The notes beneath the pieces were generated by a model. The model was not told the DNA's origin. It made no database searches and was given only the letters and a program-made list of their open reading frames with translations. A stretch of DNA of 64,000 nt from Halochromatium glycolicum (GTDB lineage Bacteria > Pseudomonadota > Gammaproteobacteria > Chromatiales > Chromatiaceae): contig NZ_NRSJ01000041.1 in the NCBI RefSeq assembly GCF_016584085.1, positions 1 to 64,000 on the forward strand, given 5' to 3'. Below are positions 17,325 to 25,535 of the stretch, piece by piece (the stretch's first letter is position 1; each line of letters starts with the position of its first letter). The translations under genes and the position numbers were made by a program.

Positions 17325-18505
17325 GGTCCTCGCTGCCGCCCGGCTCGACCCCATCAGCATCGGCCGCCGAGCCAGCGCCGCTGCTGGACGCGCGTGACTT
17401 GCGCGTCGCGATCGTTTCCGATGCCGCACCCGAGCGAAATGGCGTCGGCACCTATTACAGTGATCTCGCCGATCACCTCAAGGCGGTCGGCGCCAAGGTG
17501 GAGCTGATCTCGCCGCGATACCGGGCCGGCCAGTGGTATGGCGGGCTGGCCATGCCGATGCCGGGCGACCCCACGCAACGCTTCCTGGTCCCGCGACCCA
17601 AATTGATCACGCGGCGGCTGGCGCGTCTGAGCCCAAACGCAATCATCATCCCAACGCCGGGTCCCTATGGGATGGCCGGCCTGATGTTCGCGAAACGCTA
17701 CGGCGCTCGGCTTGTAGTCGGTTTCCACACCCACTTCGAGCGGCTCGCGGCGCTGAACAGCCATTGGCGGCTATTCGGGGTCTTGGCGCAGACCTATCTG
17801 AACTCCTGCCATCGGGCCCTGTTCAAGGCCAGCCACCTGGTGCTCGCCAACTCAGACGAGATGCTCGAGGTAGCGCGCTCAATCGGGGCGACGAATGTCG
17901 GCCTGATGGGTACGCCGATCCCGAAGCGGTTCCTCGACGTCCCCCTGACCCCGCTGCGGCCGCAGCTCGAACGCGTGCTGTTCGCGGGGCGTTTGGCGCC
18001 GGAGAAGAATCTGGGTGCCGTCGCCGAGGCTGCCGAAGCCGTTCCTCAGCTGCAGTTTCAGATCGCCGGTGACGGTCCGTTGCGCGAATGGGTGCAGCAG
18101 GAAGCCGGGCGGCTCCCCAATCTCGAGTATGTCGGCTGGGTGCGTCGCCAACAGATCCTGCCCCTGATCGACAACACCGACATCCTGGTGCTGCCGTCGA
18201 CGATCGAATCGTTCGGGACCATCGCCCTGGAAGCGATGGCCCGTGCGCGACTGGTTATCGTCTCTTCACAATGCGGCATCCTCAGCTGGGACCTGCTCAA
18301 TCGGGGCCTGTTCCAGATGCGCGAGGACGAGCCACTTTCGGCGGTGTTGGAACGGATCTGCGCGCTCGACCGCAGCATCCTCGAGCGCAAGGCCGCACTC
18401 GGACGGGACGCGGCGCGCGAGATCAACAGGCGCAACCTCGAGCATTGGCTCTCAACCTTGCGTGGCGAGGAACCGCGCGGCCTTGACCATGACGCGATCG
18501 ACTGA
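17318..18505 (+). CDS. Glycosyltransferase family 4 (alpha-mannosyltransferase-like)
   Basis: A 395-residue GT-B fold glycosyltransferase. The N-terminal domain starts LRVAIVSDAAPERNGVGTYY, typical of GT4 enzymes with the glycine-rich acceptor loop; VVGFHTHFERLAAL and VLANSDEMLEVAR follow. The C-terminal nucleotide-sugar domain has VLFAGRLAPEKNL, QIAGDGPLREW and the E-x7-E motif ESFGTIALE. ATG 17318 follows GGAGG (17307-17311) and overlaps the sulfotransferase stop. It overlaps the next gene by 17 bases. Donor and acceptor are not evident; resemblance is to mannosyl/glucosyl lipid transferases. Confidence 0.88.
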   Translation: MLRSSLPPGSTPSASAAEPAPLLDARDLRVAIVSDAAPERNGVGTYYSDLADHLKAVGAKVELISPRYRAGQWYGGLAMPMPGDPTQRFLVPRPKLITRRLARLSPNAIIIPTPGPYGMAGLMFAKRYGARLVVGFHTHFERLAALNSHWRLFGVLAQTYLNSCHRALFKASHLVLANSDEMLEVARSIGATNVGLMGTPIPKRFLDVPLTPLRPQLERVLFAGRLAPEKNLGAVAEAAEAVPQLQFQIAGDGPLREWVQQEAGRLPNLEYVGWVRRQQILPLIDNTDILVLPSTIESFGTIALEAMARARLVIVSSQCGILSWDLLNRGLFQMREDEPLSAVLERICALDRSILERKAALGRDAAREINRRNLEHWLSTLRGEEPRGLDHDAID

Positions 18506-19247
18506 AGGGCGCTCCACTGAATCGTCACTGAGGGCCTTGGTCTCGGTCCATGACCTGATGCCCGAGACCATGCCGGCGGTGCGTCGCACCCTGAAGCGAC
18601 TCGAGCATCATGGGTTGGCGCCGGTCACCCTGCTGGTGGTGCCCGGTCTCGACTGGACCGCGAGCGGTATCGCCGAGTTGCGGCAGTTACAGCGTGACGG
18701 ATATCGCCTGGCAGGCCATGGCTGGCGCCATCATGCGGATCGGCTGGGCGGCCTCTATCATCGGTTGCATAGCCTCTTCCTGTCGCGCCGGGTCGCGGAG
18801 CACCTCGCGCTCGATGTGGATGGCATCATCGGGCTGATCCGACGCTGCCATGCCTGGTTTGGTGATCACGGCCTGGATGCGCCGTCGCTCTATGTCCCGC
18901 CGGCGTGGGCGATGGGCGGGGTCACGCTGGAGCAGCTGCGCGAGAGTGGCCCGTTCCCACTCTATGAGCGTTTCGATGGGGTCATGGTCGCCGAGGCTAG
19001 CGCTTCTCCCACATCGCAACTGCAGAGACTCCCACTGCTCGGCTACGAGGGCGACAATGCCCTCCGAGTGCCGATCCTTCGGATCTGGAACCATTGGAAT
19101 CGGCACCGCGCGACCCGAACTGGGCGACCCATTCGGATCGGCATCCACCCGCATGATATCGAGCTAAGGCTTGCTGGGGAGCTCGAGCGTGACCTCGCGC
19201 GGCCGATCGAGCCGATCGATTACGACGCGCTGCGGGCCCCACCGTGA
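18489..19247 (+). CDS. DUF2334 polysaccharide deacetylase family protein
   Basis: A 252-residue protein of the NodB-like/DUF2334 deacetylase group. The likely metal and catalytic residues sit in ALVSVHDLMPETM (SVHD), LAGHGWRHH (histidines) and the C-terminal IGIHPHDIE. ATG 18489 lies inside the end of the glycosyltransferase gene, so the three genes are probably one transcript. Probable role: removal of an acetyl group from a sugar in the glycan made by its neighbours (inference). A MITE copy begins 37 bases after the stop. Confidence 0.82.
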   Translation: MTRSTEGRSTESSLRALVSVHDLMPETMPAVRRTLKRLEHHGLAPVTLLVVPGLDWTASGIAELRQLQRDGYRLAGHGWRHHADRLGGLYHRLHSLFLSRRVAEHLALDVDGIIGLIRRCHAWFGDHGLDAPSLYVPPAWAMGGVTLEQLRESGPFPLYERFDGVMVAEASASPTSQLQRLPLLGYEGDNALRVPILRIWNHWNRHRATRTGRPIRIGIHPHDIELRLAGELERDLARPIEPIDYDALRAPP

Positions 19248-19284
19248 GCAGCAGCTCCGCCACAGGGTTTCTAACGGCCTCTTA

Positions 19285-19441
19285 GGCGATTTCTGTCAAA
19301 GCTCATACCGCCTTGCTGGTCTTTTCGCTCGCCTTCTTCGTCGCGCCGCCGGTCATATAGCCCGGCTATGCTCCCGGCGACGCTCCTCGAAGGCAAACGA
19401 AAATCCTGCGCAATTCGGTACGAGCTTTTCCGGCAATCGCC
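19285..19441 (+). mobile_element. MITE-like element A, copy 1
   Basis: 157-bp element with terminal inverted repeats GGCGATT...AATCGCC (extended imperfect match over about 22 bases), an internal palindrome around ATAGCCCGGCTAT, and flanking TTA on both sides (19282-19284 and 19442-19444). No transposase is encoded. Same length and sequence family as three other copies in the window. Confidence 0.93.
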
Positions 19442-19451
19442 TTAAGCCGGC

Positions 19452-19991
19452 TCAGCGCTTGAGGTGCTCCCGCCTGATCGCTTCCAGCAGACCTCGCGCT
19501 GCCTCATCCACCATATCGAACACGGCTTCAAACCCATTGGCGCCGCCATAGTAGGGATCGGGCACCTCCCGGTGCTCCAAGTGCGGTGCATAGTCCATGA
19601 ACAATCGGAGCCTCGTCTCAAATCCGGGTGGACAGAGCTCAGATAAGAAGCGGTGGTTGTCCTCATCCATCGCCAGGACATAATCGTACAGCTCGAAGTC
19701 CTCGGCGATGGCCCGCCGCGCCCGTTGGATCGAGAGATCGATACCGCGCCGCTGTGCGGTCTGGCGCGCCCGCGGGTCAGGTGGCTCGCCGACGTGATAG
19801 GCATGGGTCCCAGCCGAGTCGATCTCGATCAGGTGGGCCAGCCCCTCCTCCATCACGAGCTTGGTGAAGACCCCCTGTGCGGTCGGAGATCGGCAGATAT
19901 TCCCCATGCAGACGAAGAGCACCCGCACCCGCGGTGTGCCCGATCTGATAAACGGCTCTTGCATGCGTTCGTTGTCCTCGTTTGGTTCCAA
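19452..19991 (-). CDS. Low-molecular-weight protein tyrosine phosphatase
   Basis: A 179-residue LMW-PTP. The P-loop CMGNICRSPTA holds the nucleophile C28 and R34, and the general-acid loop is VPDPYYGG. ADSAGTHAYHVGEPPD-like substrate-loop sequence is present. An internal ATG nine codons in is an alternative start. In many gammaproteobacteria a LMW-PTP follows kdsB in the lipid A/KDO operon, as broadly here, though 1.5 kb with other genes and a MITE intervene. Substrate unknown; relatives act on tyrosine kinases of exopolysaccharide export. Confidence 0.92.
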   Translation of the reverse strand: MEPNEDNERMQEPFIRSGTPRVRVLFVCMGNICRSPTAQGVFTKLVMEEGLAHLIEIDSAGTHAYHVGEPPDPRARQTAQRRGIDLSIQRARRAIAEDFELYDYVLAMDEDNHRFLSELCPPGFETRLRLFMDYAPHLEHREVPDPYYGGANGFEAVFDMVDEAARGLLEAIRREHLKR

Positions 19992-20150
19992 GTTTGATTC
20001 CAGTCGGCTGATGGCCTTGTTGCGGTTTCGATGCGCCGTGGCAAACCAGCCCGCCTCGGGTCTTGTTTCAACCTAGAAACGGCGGTTGACCGCTTCGCAA
20101 ATCATGCAACCTTCTACAGGTCGCATTGGTTGCGAGCCCAATGAGCGCCC

Positions 20151-20588
20151 TCAACGACGGTGAAAAGGCCGCCAACCTTGCTGGCTGCGGATGTTGTAAC
20201 GGTGCCGCTCGATCCGACGCCGGATATCCGCTGCCGCATCACGCATCGGGATCTGTGGCGCGCCTAGATTGCTGCCCGGGGCAAGGCGTTGTACGCGCTC
20301 GGCGCGCTCGATCTGGCGTCCGGTGCGCTGCTGCACGGCGCGTAGGTCGAGCTGCTGCGAGCGCTCAATGGTCTCGAGCTGCCGCTGATGCGTGAGTCCA
20401 AGCGGTCCGACCCGATCGCGATAAGCGCGTTGGTCGCCCTCGAGTGTCAGCCAGCCCCTTGCGGCATCGCGTCTCTGATGCGCCCCGGCAGCTGCTGGAT
20501 CGCCTTGTCCCGCGGCCCGCAGCGGATGAACGTCTGCCAACAGGCTGCTGGAGAGCAGCAAGACCGCAAGTCCAGGATATCGCCTCAT
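20151..20588 (-). CDS. Small secreted protein of unknown function
   Basis: A 145-residue protein that I do not recognise. ATG 20586-20588 is preceded by AGGCGAG. A signal peptide is clear (MRRYPGLAVLLLSSSLLADV...), and the mature part is Arg/Gln-rich and predicted helical (QRQLETIERSQQLDLRAVQQ, RQIERAERVQRL). It lies between the phosphatase and a candidate small RNA. An ORF extends upstream to 20753, but the signal peptide fixes the start. Confidence 0.65.
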   Translation of the reverse strand: MRRYPGLAVLLLSSSLLADVHPLRAAGQGDPAAAGAHQRRDAARGWLTLEGDQRAYRDRVGPLGLTHQRQLETIERSQQLDLRAVQQRTGRQIERAERVQRLAPGSNLGAPQIPMRDAAADIRRRIERHRYNIRSQQGWRPFHRR

Positions 20589-20859
20589 CTGCTCGCCTGA
20601 CCAATCGTTGTTTGATGGTCGCGTCGGTACCGCTGTTGGCAACCAGCCAGGTGGCCAAGAACGGATTCGTCGTGTCCGAGGGTGCACCGCTTCGGTGCAA
20701 TCGGATGCGCTGCCGTACAAATTCGATTCACTCGCGCCCCTTTGATCCCGCATTCACAATCAGGTTTTGCGGTCCTTTGCGGTTGATGAAGCCCGATTCC
20801 CGCGATGCCGGGCCTATTGAGCGAAGCAGACGCCATGTTGGCATCGAATCTGCATGAGT

Positions 20860-20951
20860 GTTACTGAGGCGGAAACCTCCCTCTCTGCCATTTCCGTCCT
20901 CTGACCTCCTCAGTGGTGAATTGCCCCGCGCTCTCGCGGGGCATTTTTTTG
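20860..20951 (+). ncRNA. Candidate small RNA or leader upstream of an orphan terminator
   Basis: ACTGAGG (20863-20869) pairs with CCTCAGT (20908-20914), closing a domain just before the intrinsic terminator at 20923-20951. No + strand protein gene lies upstream within 1.6 kb. A TTGGCA box at 20839-20844 could be a -35 element, but a clear -10 is missing. Alternatively it is an attenuated leader for the gene at 21192. Inference from structure only. Confidence 0.4.
20923..20951 (+). terminator. Intrinsic terminator with no upstream + strand gene
   Basis: GCCCCGCG, a CTCT loop, CGCGGGGC, then A and a run of T. It is a textbook Rho-independent terminator reading rightward. Confidence 0.88.
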
Positions 20952-21191
20952 CCTGCCCATCTTGTGCCTGTCCCTTCTTTCTGGTCCCTTCTTTCGGGCC
21001 GATCTGTCGATGGGCGTCTGTGATGCGCCTTGGCTCGACTCGCGGGACAAGGGACCCCATCTACAGCCCAGGGGGACGGTCTCTTGTCGTCGAGCGGCTC
21101 GAGCCCTGTTCTGCTGCCGGCTTCTGCTGCCAGCCGTGCCCTCTCCGTCCAAGCCACCGAGACCCGCTGTGCTGCACGAGATCGACTACTG

Positions 21192-21482
21192 ATGACCGAT
21201 GACCCTTTCATCGAACGTCTGCGCGCCCTGATCGGTCGCGACTGCTACTACTTTGGGCGTGACTGCCGGATCGTGGAGGTCCTGCCGGAAACAGACAATG
21301 GACCCGGGCAACTGGTTCTTGAGGCGTTCGATTCGCTTCCACCGATCCAGACCGACCAGTTCGGTCAAGCGGTCGCTCGTGCCAACGAGCATATCGAGGT
21401 GCCGATCCAGGGGCGAGACGGCGAGTTTACCGAAGAGCTGATGCACCTTCTCGACAGTCTCGAGGCGGCAAATAGACGCTAG
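21192..21482 (+). CDS. Conserved small hypothetical protein
   Basis: A 96-residue acidic cytoplasmic protein. ATG 21192 is followed by TDDPFIERLRALIGRDCYYF and later LPPIQTDQFGQAVARANEHIEVPI. I recall similar short proteins in gammaproteobacteria with no assigned function, but cannot name a family with certainty. A longer in-frame ORF from 21030 has no support. Its stop overlaps the convergent kdsB stop by 4 bases. Confidence 0.7.
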   Translation: MTDDPFIERLRALIGRDCYYFGRDCRIVEVLPETDNGPGQLVLEAFDSLPPIQTDQFGQAVARANEHIEVPIQGRDGEFTEELMHLLDSLEAANRR

Positions 21483-22267
21483 CCAGGGGCTGATGCCGGA
21501 TGCTGCGCAAGCCAACGCGCGACCTGCCGGACATCCTCCAGCGTGTCGACCCCAGGCCCCGGGCGTTCGGCAGCAATCGAGACATGAATCCGCCCACCGT
21601 GCCAAAGCACACGCAGTTGTTCCAGCGATTCGGCCTGCTCCAGTGGCGCTGGCGGCCAGCTGACGTAGTGTGCGAGAAATCCGACGCGATAGGCGTAAAG
21701 TCCGATATGGCGCAGGAAGGTCGCCTTCGCTGGCAAGCTGCCGCGGTCGTGCAAGAATTCGTCCCGATGCCAAGGGATCGGTGCACGCGAGAAATAGAGC
21801 GCATAGCCGTCTTGATCCGTCACCAACTTGACCAGGTGCGGGTCGAATAATGATTCGATGTCATCAATCCGACAAGCGAGTGTCGCGACACCGGCATCGG
21901 TGTGGGCGGCGAGCCCCTCGGCGACCTGATCGAGCAGAGCCGGTGAGATGCCGGGCTCGTCGCCTTGCAGGTTGACCACGATACGATCCTCCGGCCAGCC
22001 GCGCGCCGTGGCGACCTCGGCAATGCGCTCAGAGCCGCTGGCATGATCCGAACGCGTCATGACCGCCTGTGCGCCGATCTCTTCGCATGCCGCGACGATG
22101 CGCTCGTCATCGGTCGCTACCAGTACCTCGTCCGCTGCACTGGCCTGCGCACGCTCCCAGACCCAAGCAATCAAGGGTCGTCCGGCGATCTCGATCAAGG
22201 GCTTGCCCGGAAGCCGGCTTGCGCCGTAGCGCGCCGGAATCACCACTGAAAAGGATTCATCGTTCAT
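21479..22267 (-). CDS. kdsB: 3-deoxy-manno-octulosonate cytidylyltransferase KdsB
   Basis: A 262-residue CMP-KDO synthetase that activates KDO for transfer to lipid A. The nucleotide loop VVIPARYGASRLPGKPL, then VATDDERI, the magnesium/CTP region VVNLQGDEPG, and YFSRAPIPWHRD with HIGLYAYR all match. The end reads PGPGVDTLEDV, where the usual acidic residue before VDT is glycine. The ATG at 22265-22267 follows GGTGG at good spacing; a slightly longer frame opens at 22279. Last of the lipid A genes in the operon; no Trm112/YcaR gene lies between it and lpxK, unlike many relatives. Confidence 0.95.
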   Translation of the reverse strand: MNDESFSVVIPARYGASRLPGKPLIEIAGRPLIAWVWERAQASAADEVLVATDDERIVAACEEIGAQAVMTRSDHASGSERIAEVATARGWPEDRIVVNLQGDEPGISPALLDQVAEGLAAHTDAGVATLACRIDDIESLFDPHLVKLVTDQDGYALYFSRAPIPWHRDEFLHDRGSLPAKATFLRHIGLYAYRVGFLAHYVSWPPAPLEQAESLEQLRVLWHGGRIHVSIAAERPGPGVDTLEDVRQVARWLAQHPASAPG

Positions 22268-22374
22268 CTTTTCCACCACCGCTTACATCGCCGTCGGCCC
22301 AGTTGCAGGCTGTTTGCAAAAGAGCTTACCAGCCTGTTTCGATTGTTTTTCTCCAGCTTCGCCAAGCGGCGCGT

Positions 22375-23535
22375 CTATCGGGGCTTGGCCGCGTCAGACC
22401 GCTTGATGCCCGCCAGCGCCCGATCGAGTGCGGCGACGAAGGTCGCACTTGGCACCGCCGTGACGGGAACGAACCAGTGTTCGGGCCTCGCGAATCGCTG
22501 GCATTTGACGGCGTCCTTCTCGGTCATCAGCACCGGACCAGGCGGCCAGTGCTCTAGGTCGCTGGCACGAAATGCATGATGGTCCGGATAGGCAATCGGC
22601 CTCACCGACAACCCAAGGTCTTCCAGCATCCGAAAGAACCGCTGGGGATGACCGATACCGGCAACGGCTGTCAGCGTTTCATCGGCAAAACTGCGCAATG
22701 GTCGTTGCAGGCTCGAATCCTGTAGGTTGACTGCTGCGCCCGGCGCGAGGCTGATGTGATGGCCGTCGTTCGCATCGCCGTTGACGACGACCAGATCGGC
22801 CGTGGCGAGACGCTCTTGCGGCTCGCGCAGCGGGCCGGCAGGCAGACAGCGCCCGTTGCCGAGGCGTCGCTCACCGTCGAGCACCAGGATCTCGAGCTGC
22901 CGGCGAAGTCTGTAGTGTTGTAGGCCGTCATCGGTCAGCACCAGGTCGCAGCCGCACTGATCGGCGAGCACCTTGGCGGCGGCCACTCGGTCCCGACCGG
23001 CCACGACCGGGCAATGCGACCTCTTGGCGAGCAGCACCGCCTCGTCCCCGAAGCGGAGCGGATCGGCATCCGGCGCAACCTGTTGGGGCCCTTCTGCAAC
23101 CGAGCGCTGGGCCCGATAACCGCGCAGTGCGATGCCGGGGCGGTAGCCCCGGCCGGACAGGTATTCGGCCATCCAGAGCACCAGTGGCGTCTTGCCAGTG
23201 CCGCCGACGGTCAGGTTACCAACCACGATCACCGGCACCGAGACCGAGAAAGACCTGAGCCAGCCCTGTTGATAGGCCCGTCGGCGCAACGCCGCGATGC
23301 GGCAATAGAGCCAAGCGAGCGGCGCCAGCACCGGCCCGAGCCAATGCCCCTGATACCAGATTCGCTCCGGTTCGAGCCGCAGCCGCCATTGGGGCTGCGC
23401 CAAGGGGTCACCGTTTAGAGGCGGCTGCGTGCCCGTCGTGCTTCGCTGCGACGCGCTGCCATGGTCCTTACACGCCCTATCAAAATGCCCGCCTAGTCTA
23501 CACAAGCTGCTGAATTTTCGAGCCGAAGAGGGCAT
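22375..23535 (-). CDS. lpxK: Tetraacyldisaccharide 4'-kinase LpxK
   Basis: LpxK phosphorylates the lipid A precursor at the 4' position at the inner membrane. The P-loop NLTVGGTGKTPLVLWMAEYL, RGYRAQ, FGDEAVLLAKR, VLTDDGLQHYRL with the catalytic aspartates, and the C-terminal VLMTEKDAVKC are all present. As drawn it has 386 residues; the conserved region starts about residue 50 (WRLRLEP), so the first 45 residues, which begin right at the edge of a MITE insertion, may not be translated. No ATG exists in between, so an alternative start codon is likely if shorter. Confidence 0.93.
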   Translation of the reverse strand: MPSSARKFSSLCRLGGHFDRACKDHGSASQRSTTGTQPPLNGDPLAQPQWRLRLEPERIWYQGHWLGPVLAPLAWLYCRIAALRRRAYQQGWLRSFSVSVPVIVVGNLTVGGTGKTPLVLWMAEYLSGRGYRPGIALRGYRAQRSVAEGPQQVAPDADPLRFGDEAVLLAKRSHCPVVAGRDRVAAAKVLADQCGCDLVLTDDGLQHYRLRRQLEILVLDGERRLGNGRCLPAGPLREPQERLATADLVVVNGDANDGHHISLAPGAAVNLQDSSLQRPLRSFADETLTAVAGIGHPQRFFRMLEDLGLSVRPIAYPDHHAFRASDLEHWPPGPVLMTEKDAVKCQRFARPEHWFVPVTAVPSATFVAALDRALAGIKRSDAAKPR

Positions 23536-23540
23536 TCTGT

Positions 23541-23647
23541 TATAGCCATTCCGCCTTATCGCCGGACTGAGAGCGCCGGACTGAAAGCGCCGGAACAGTC
23601 AGCACCGATGGGCTCAGCCTGTCCGCAAACCAGGGCGGGTGACGATA
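23541..23647 (+). mobile_element. MITE-like element B, copy 1 (between msbA and lpxK)
   Basis: 107-bp element starting TATAGCCATTCCGCC and ending GGGCGGGTGACGATA; the ends are imperfect inverted repeats. It is about 85% or better identical by eye to the inverse of the copy at 57912-58003, and carries an extra internal 14-15 base duplication (GCCGGACTGA-type units). It lies within the operon spacer. Confidence 0.82.
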
Positions 23648-23663
23648 GGACTTCTTAGCCTGG

Positions 23664-25535
23664 TTAGGTACCTGGGCCCATCCTGGGGTCCACCCTGGGC
23701 TCGACACCCGGCTGGACGCCGGGAGCAACACCGGGTTCAACACTGGGCTCGACACCGGGCTCGGCGAACTGCAGCCGATGCAACCGAGCGTAGTATCCGC
23801 CGCGGGCGATCAGCTCGGCGTGCGTGCCGCGCTCGACGATGGCTCCGGCGTCGAGCACGAGGATCGTATCGGTATGCTCGATCGTTGACAGCCGATGCGC
23901 GATCACCAGCGTGGTGCGATCCCGCATCAGCGCGGCCAGTGCGGCCTGGATGTGCCGCTCGGCCTCGGTATCGAGCGCCGAGGTCGCCTCATCCAGCACA
24001 AGGATCGGTGCATCCTTGAGCATCGCGCGCGCAATGGCGAGGCGCTGGCGCTGACCGCCGGAGAGCAGCACGCCGCGGTCGCCGACCAAGGTATCTAGCC
24101 CGCGCGGTAGTGCCTCGATGAAATCCGCCGCATGGGCGGCCTCGGCGACGCGCTCGATCTCGGCGCGCGACACAGCCCCCTTCATCCCATAGGCGATGTT
24201 GTTGGCCACGGTATCGTTGAACAGCACCACGTCCTGCGTGACCAGCGAGATCTGCGCGCGCAGACTCGCCAGGGTCAGCTCGCGCACATCGATCCGGTCG
24301 ATCAGCACCGCCCCTTCGGTCGGGTCATAGAAGCGCGGCAGCAGGCTGGCGATGGTCGACTTGCCGCTGCCCGAGCGCCCGACCAAGGCGACGCTGCGCC
24401 CCGGCTCGATAGCCAGGCTCAGGTCACGGAGTACGGCGCCCTTCTCCGGATCATAGACGTGGGTCACCTGGCGGTACTCGACCCGGCCCTCGGCCCGCGT
24501 CAGGCGGCGATGGCCGGTATCGGTCTCGATCTCGCTATCGATCAGCTCGAACAGACTATCGGCCGCGACGATGCCGCGCTGCAGATGCGAATTGACCGCC
24601 GTGAGCCGCTTCACCGGTGGCAGCAGCAGTCCCATCGCGACGATGAAGGACATGAAGGTGCCGACAGTGATGTCCTCGCGCAGACCCTGCAGCGTCGACA
24701 GGTAGACGATGACGCTGATCGCGATCGCGGCGATCAGCTGCACCAACGGCACGCTGATCGAATCGGTCGCGACGATCTTCATCTGCAGCGAGCGCGTTTT
24801 CTCATTGACGGCGGCGAAGCGCTGGATCTCATAGTCCTCGCCGCCGAACGCCTTGACTACCCGGTGCGCCTCGATCACCTCTTGCGCGGCATGGGACAGC
24901 GAGCCCATCCGCTCCTGGACGCGCTTGCCGTAATGCCGGAAGCGCTTGGTGGCGTACTTGATCGCGATGGCCATCGCCGGCGCCACCAGCAGGAAGATCG
25001 CCGAGAGCATCGCGTCGATGTAGAGCATGTAGCCGATCAGCGCGACCGCGGTGAAGCCGTCGCGCACCAGCGTCGTCAGTGCCGAGGTCGAGGCGGCCGC
25101 GACGTTCTCGACGTTGTAGGTGAACTTCGCGATGATCTGACCCGAGCCGCTGCGGTCGTAGTAGCGTGCCGGCGCACGCAGCAGGTGCTCGAACATCTGT
25201 TGCCGCAGATCGGCGACCACCCGCCGTCCGACCCACTTCAGGCAATAGGTGTTGACGAACCCGGCTACACCCCGGACCAGGAAGATGCCGACCAACAGGA
25301 ACGGCATCAGTCGGACCACATCCGGATCGCGCTCGACGAAGCTGCCGTCGAGCAACGGCTTGATCATCGCTGCGAACAGGGGCTCGGTCAGGCCGAAGAC
25401 CAGCATGCCGGCGATCGCGATCGCGAACATCTTCCAATAGGGTCTGACGTAGCCGAGAAGCCGGCGATAGATCGTCCGAGCGGAGGATTCACCCGACGCA
25501 GTGACGGCCGCGCCCAACCCGGTGGCCGAAGTCAT
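23664..25535 (-). CDS. msbA: Lipid A export ABC transporter MsbA
   Basis: A 623-residue half-transporter that flips lipid A-core across the inner membrane. Six transmembrane helices lie in residues 30-320, then the ATPase with Walker A ALVGRSGSGKSTI, Q-loop LVTQDVVLFNDTV, signature LLSGGQRQRLAIARA, Walker B ILVLDEATSALD and the H-loop AHRLSTI. The start overlaps the exbD stop (ATGA). Odd: after LHRLQFAEPG the last 32 residues are eight 4-residue units of the EPGV type, coded by a 12-base tandem array. Confidence 0.96.
   Translation of the reverse strand: MTSATGLGAAVTASGESSARTIYRRLLGYVRPYWKMFAIAIAGMLVFGLTEPLFAAMIKPLLDGSFVERDPDVVRLMPFLLVGIFLVRGVAGFVNTYCLKWVGRRVVADLRQQMFEHLLRAPARYYDRSGSGQIIAKFTYNVENVAAASTSALTTLVRDGFTAVALIGYMLYIDAMLSAIFLLVAPAMAIAIKYATKRFRHYGKRVQERMGSLSHAAQEVIEAHRVVKAFGGEDYEIQRFAAVNEKTRSLQMKIVATDSISVPLVQLIAAIAISVIVYLSTLQGLREDITVGTFMSFIVAMGLLLPPVKRLTAVNSHLQRGIVAADSLFELIDSEIETDTGHRRLTRAEGRVEYRQVTHVYDPEKGAVLRDLSLAIEPGRSVALVGRSGSGKSTIASLLPRFYDPTEGAVLIDRIDVRELTLASLRAQISLVTQDVVLFNDTVANNIAYGMKGAVSRAEIERVAEAAHAADFIEALPRGLDTLVGDRGVLLSGGQRQRLAIARAMLKDAPILVLDEATSALDTEAERHIQAALAALMRDRTTLVIAHRLSTIEHTDTILVLDAGAIVERGTHAELIARGGYYARLHRLQFAEPGVEPSVEPGVAPGVQPGVEPRVDPRMGPGT
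23667..23762 (-). repeat. 12-bp tandem array at msbA 3' end
   Basis: Eight 12-base units encode EPGV, EPSV, EPGV, APGV, QPGV, EPRV, DPRM, GPGT, directly before the stop codon. Confidence 0.9.

Larger units (their letters stand above)
20589..21191. other. 603-base region without a recognised protein gene
   Basis: Contains a candidate small RNA with an intrinsic terminator (20860-20951). The remainder shows no credible coding; several short frames are GC-bias artefacts. Confidence 0.5.

Noticed and set aside
20860..20951. 6S RNA
   Set aside because: Too short and lacks the long open-complex-like bubble; only a generic structured RNA can be proposed.
22268..22374. YcaR/Trm112-type gene between lpxK and kdsB
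   Set aside because: The spacer is about 100 bases and has no suitable frame.
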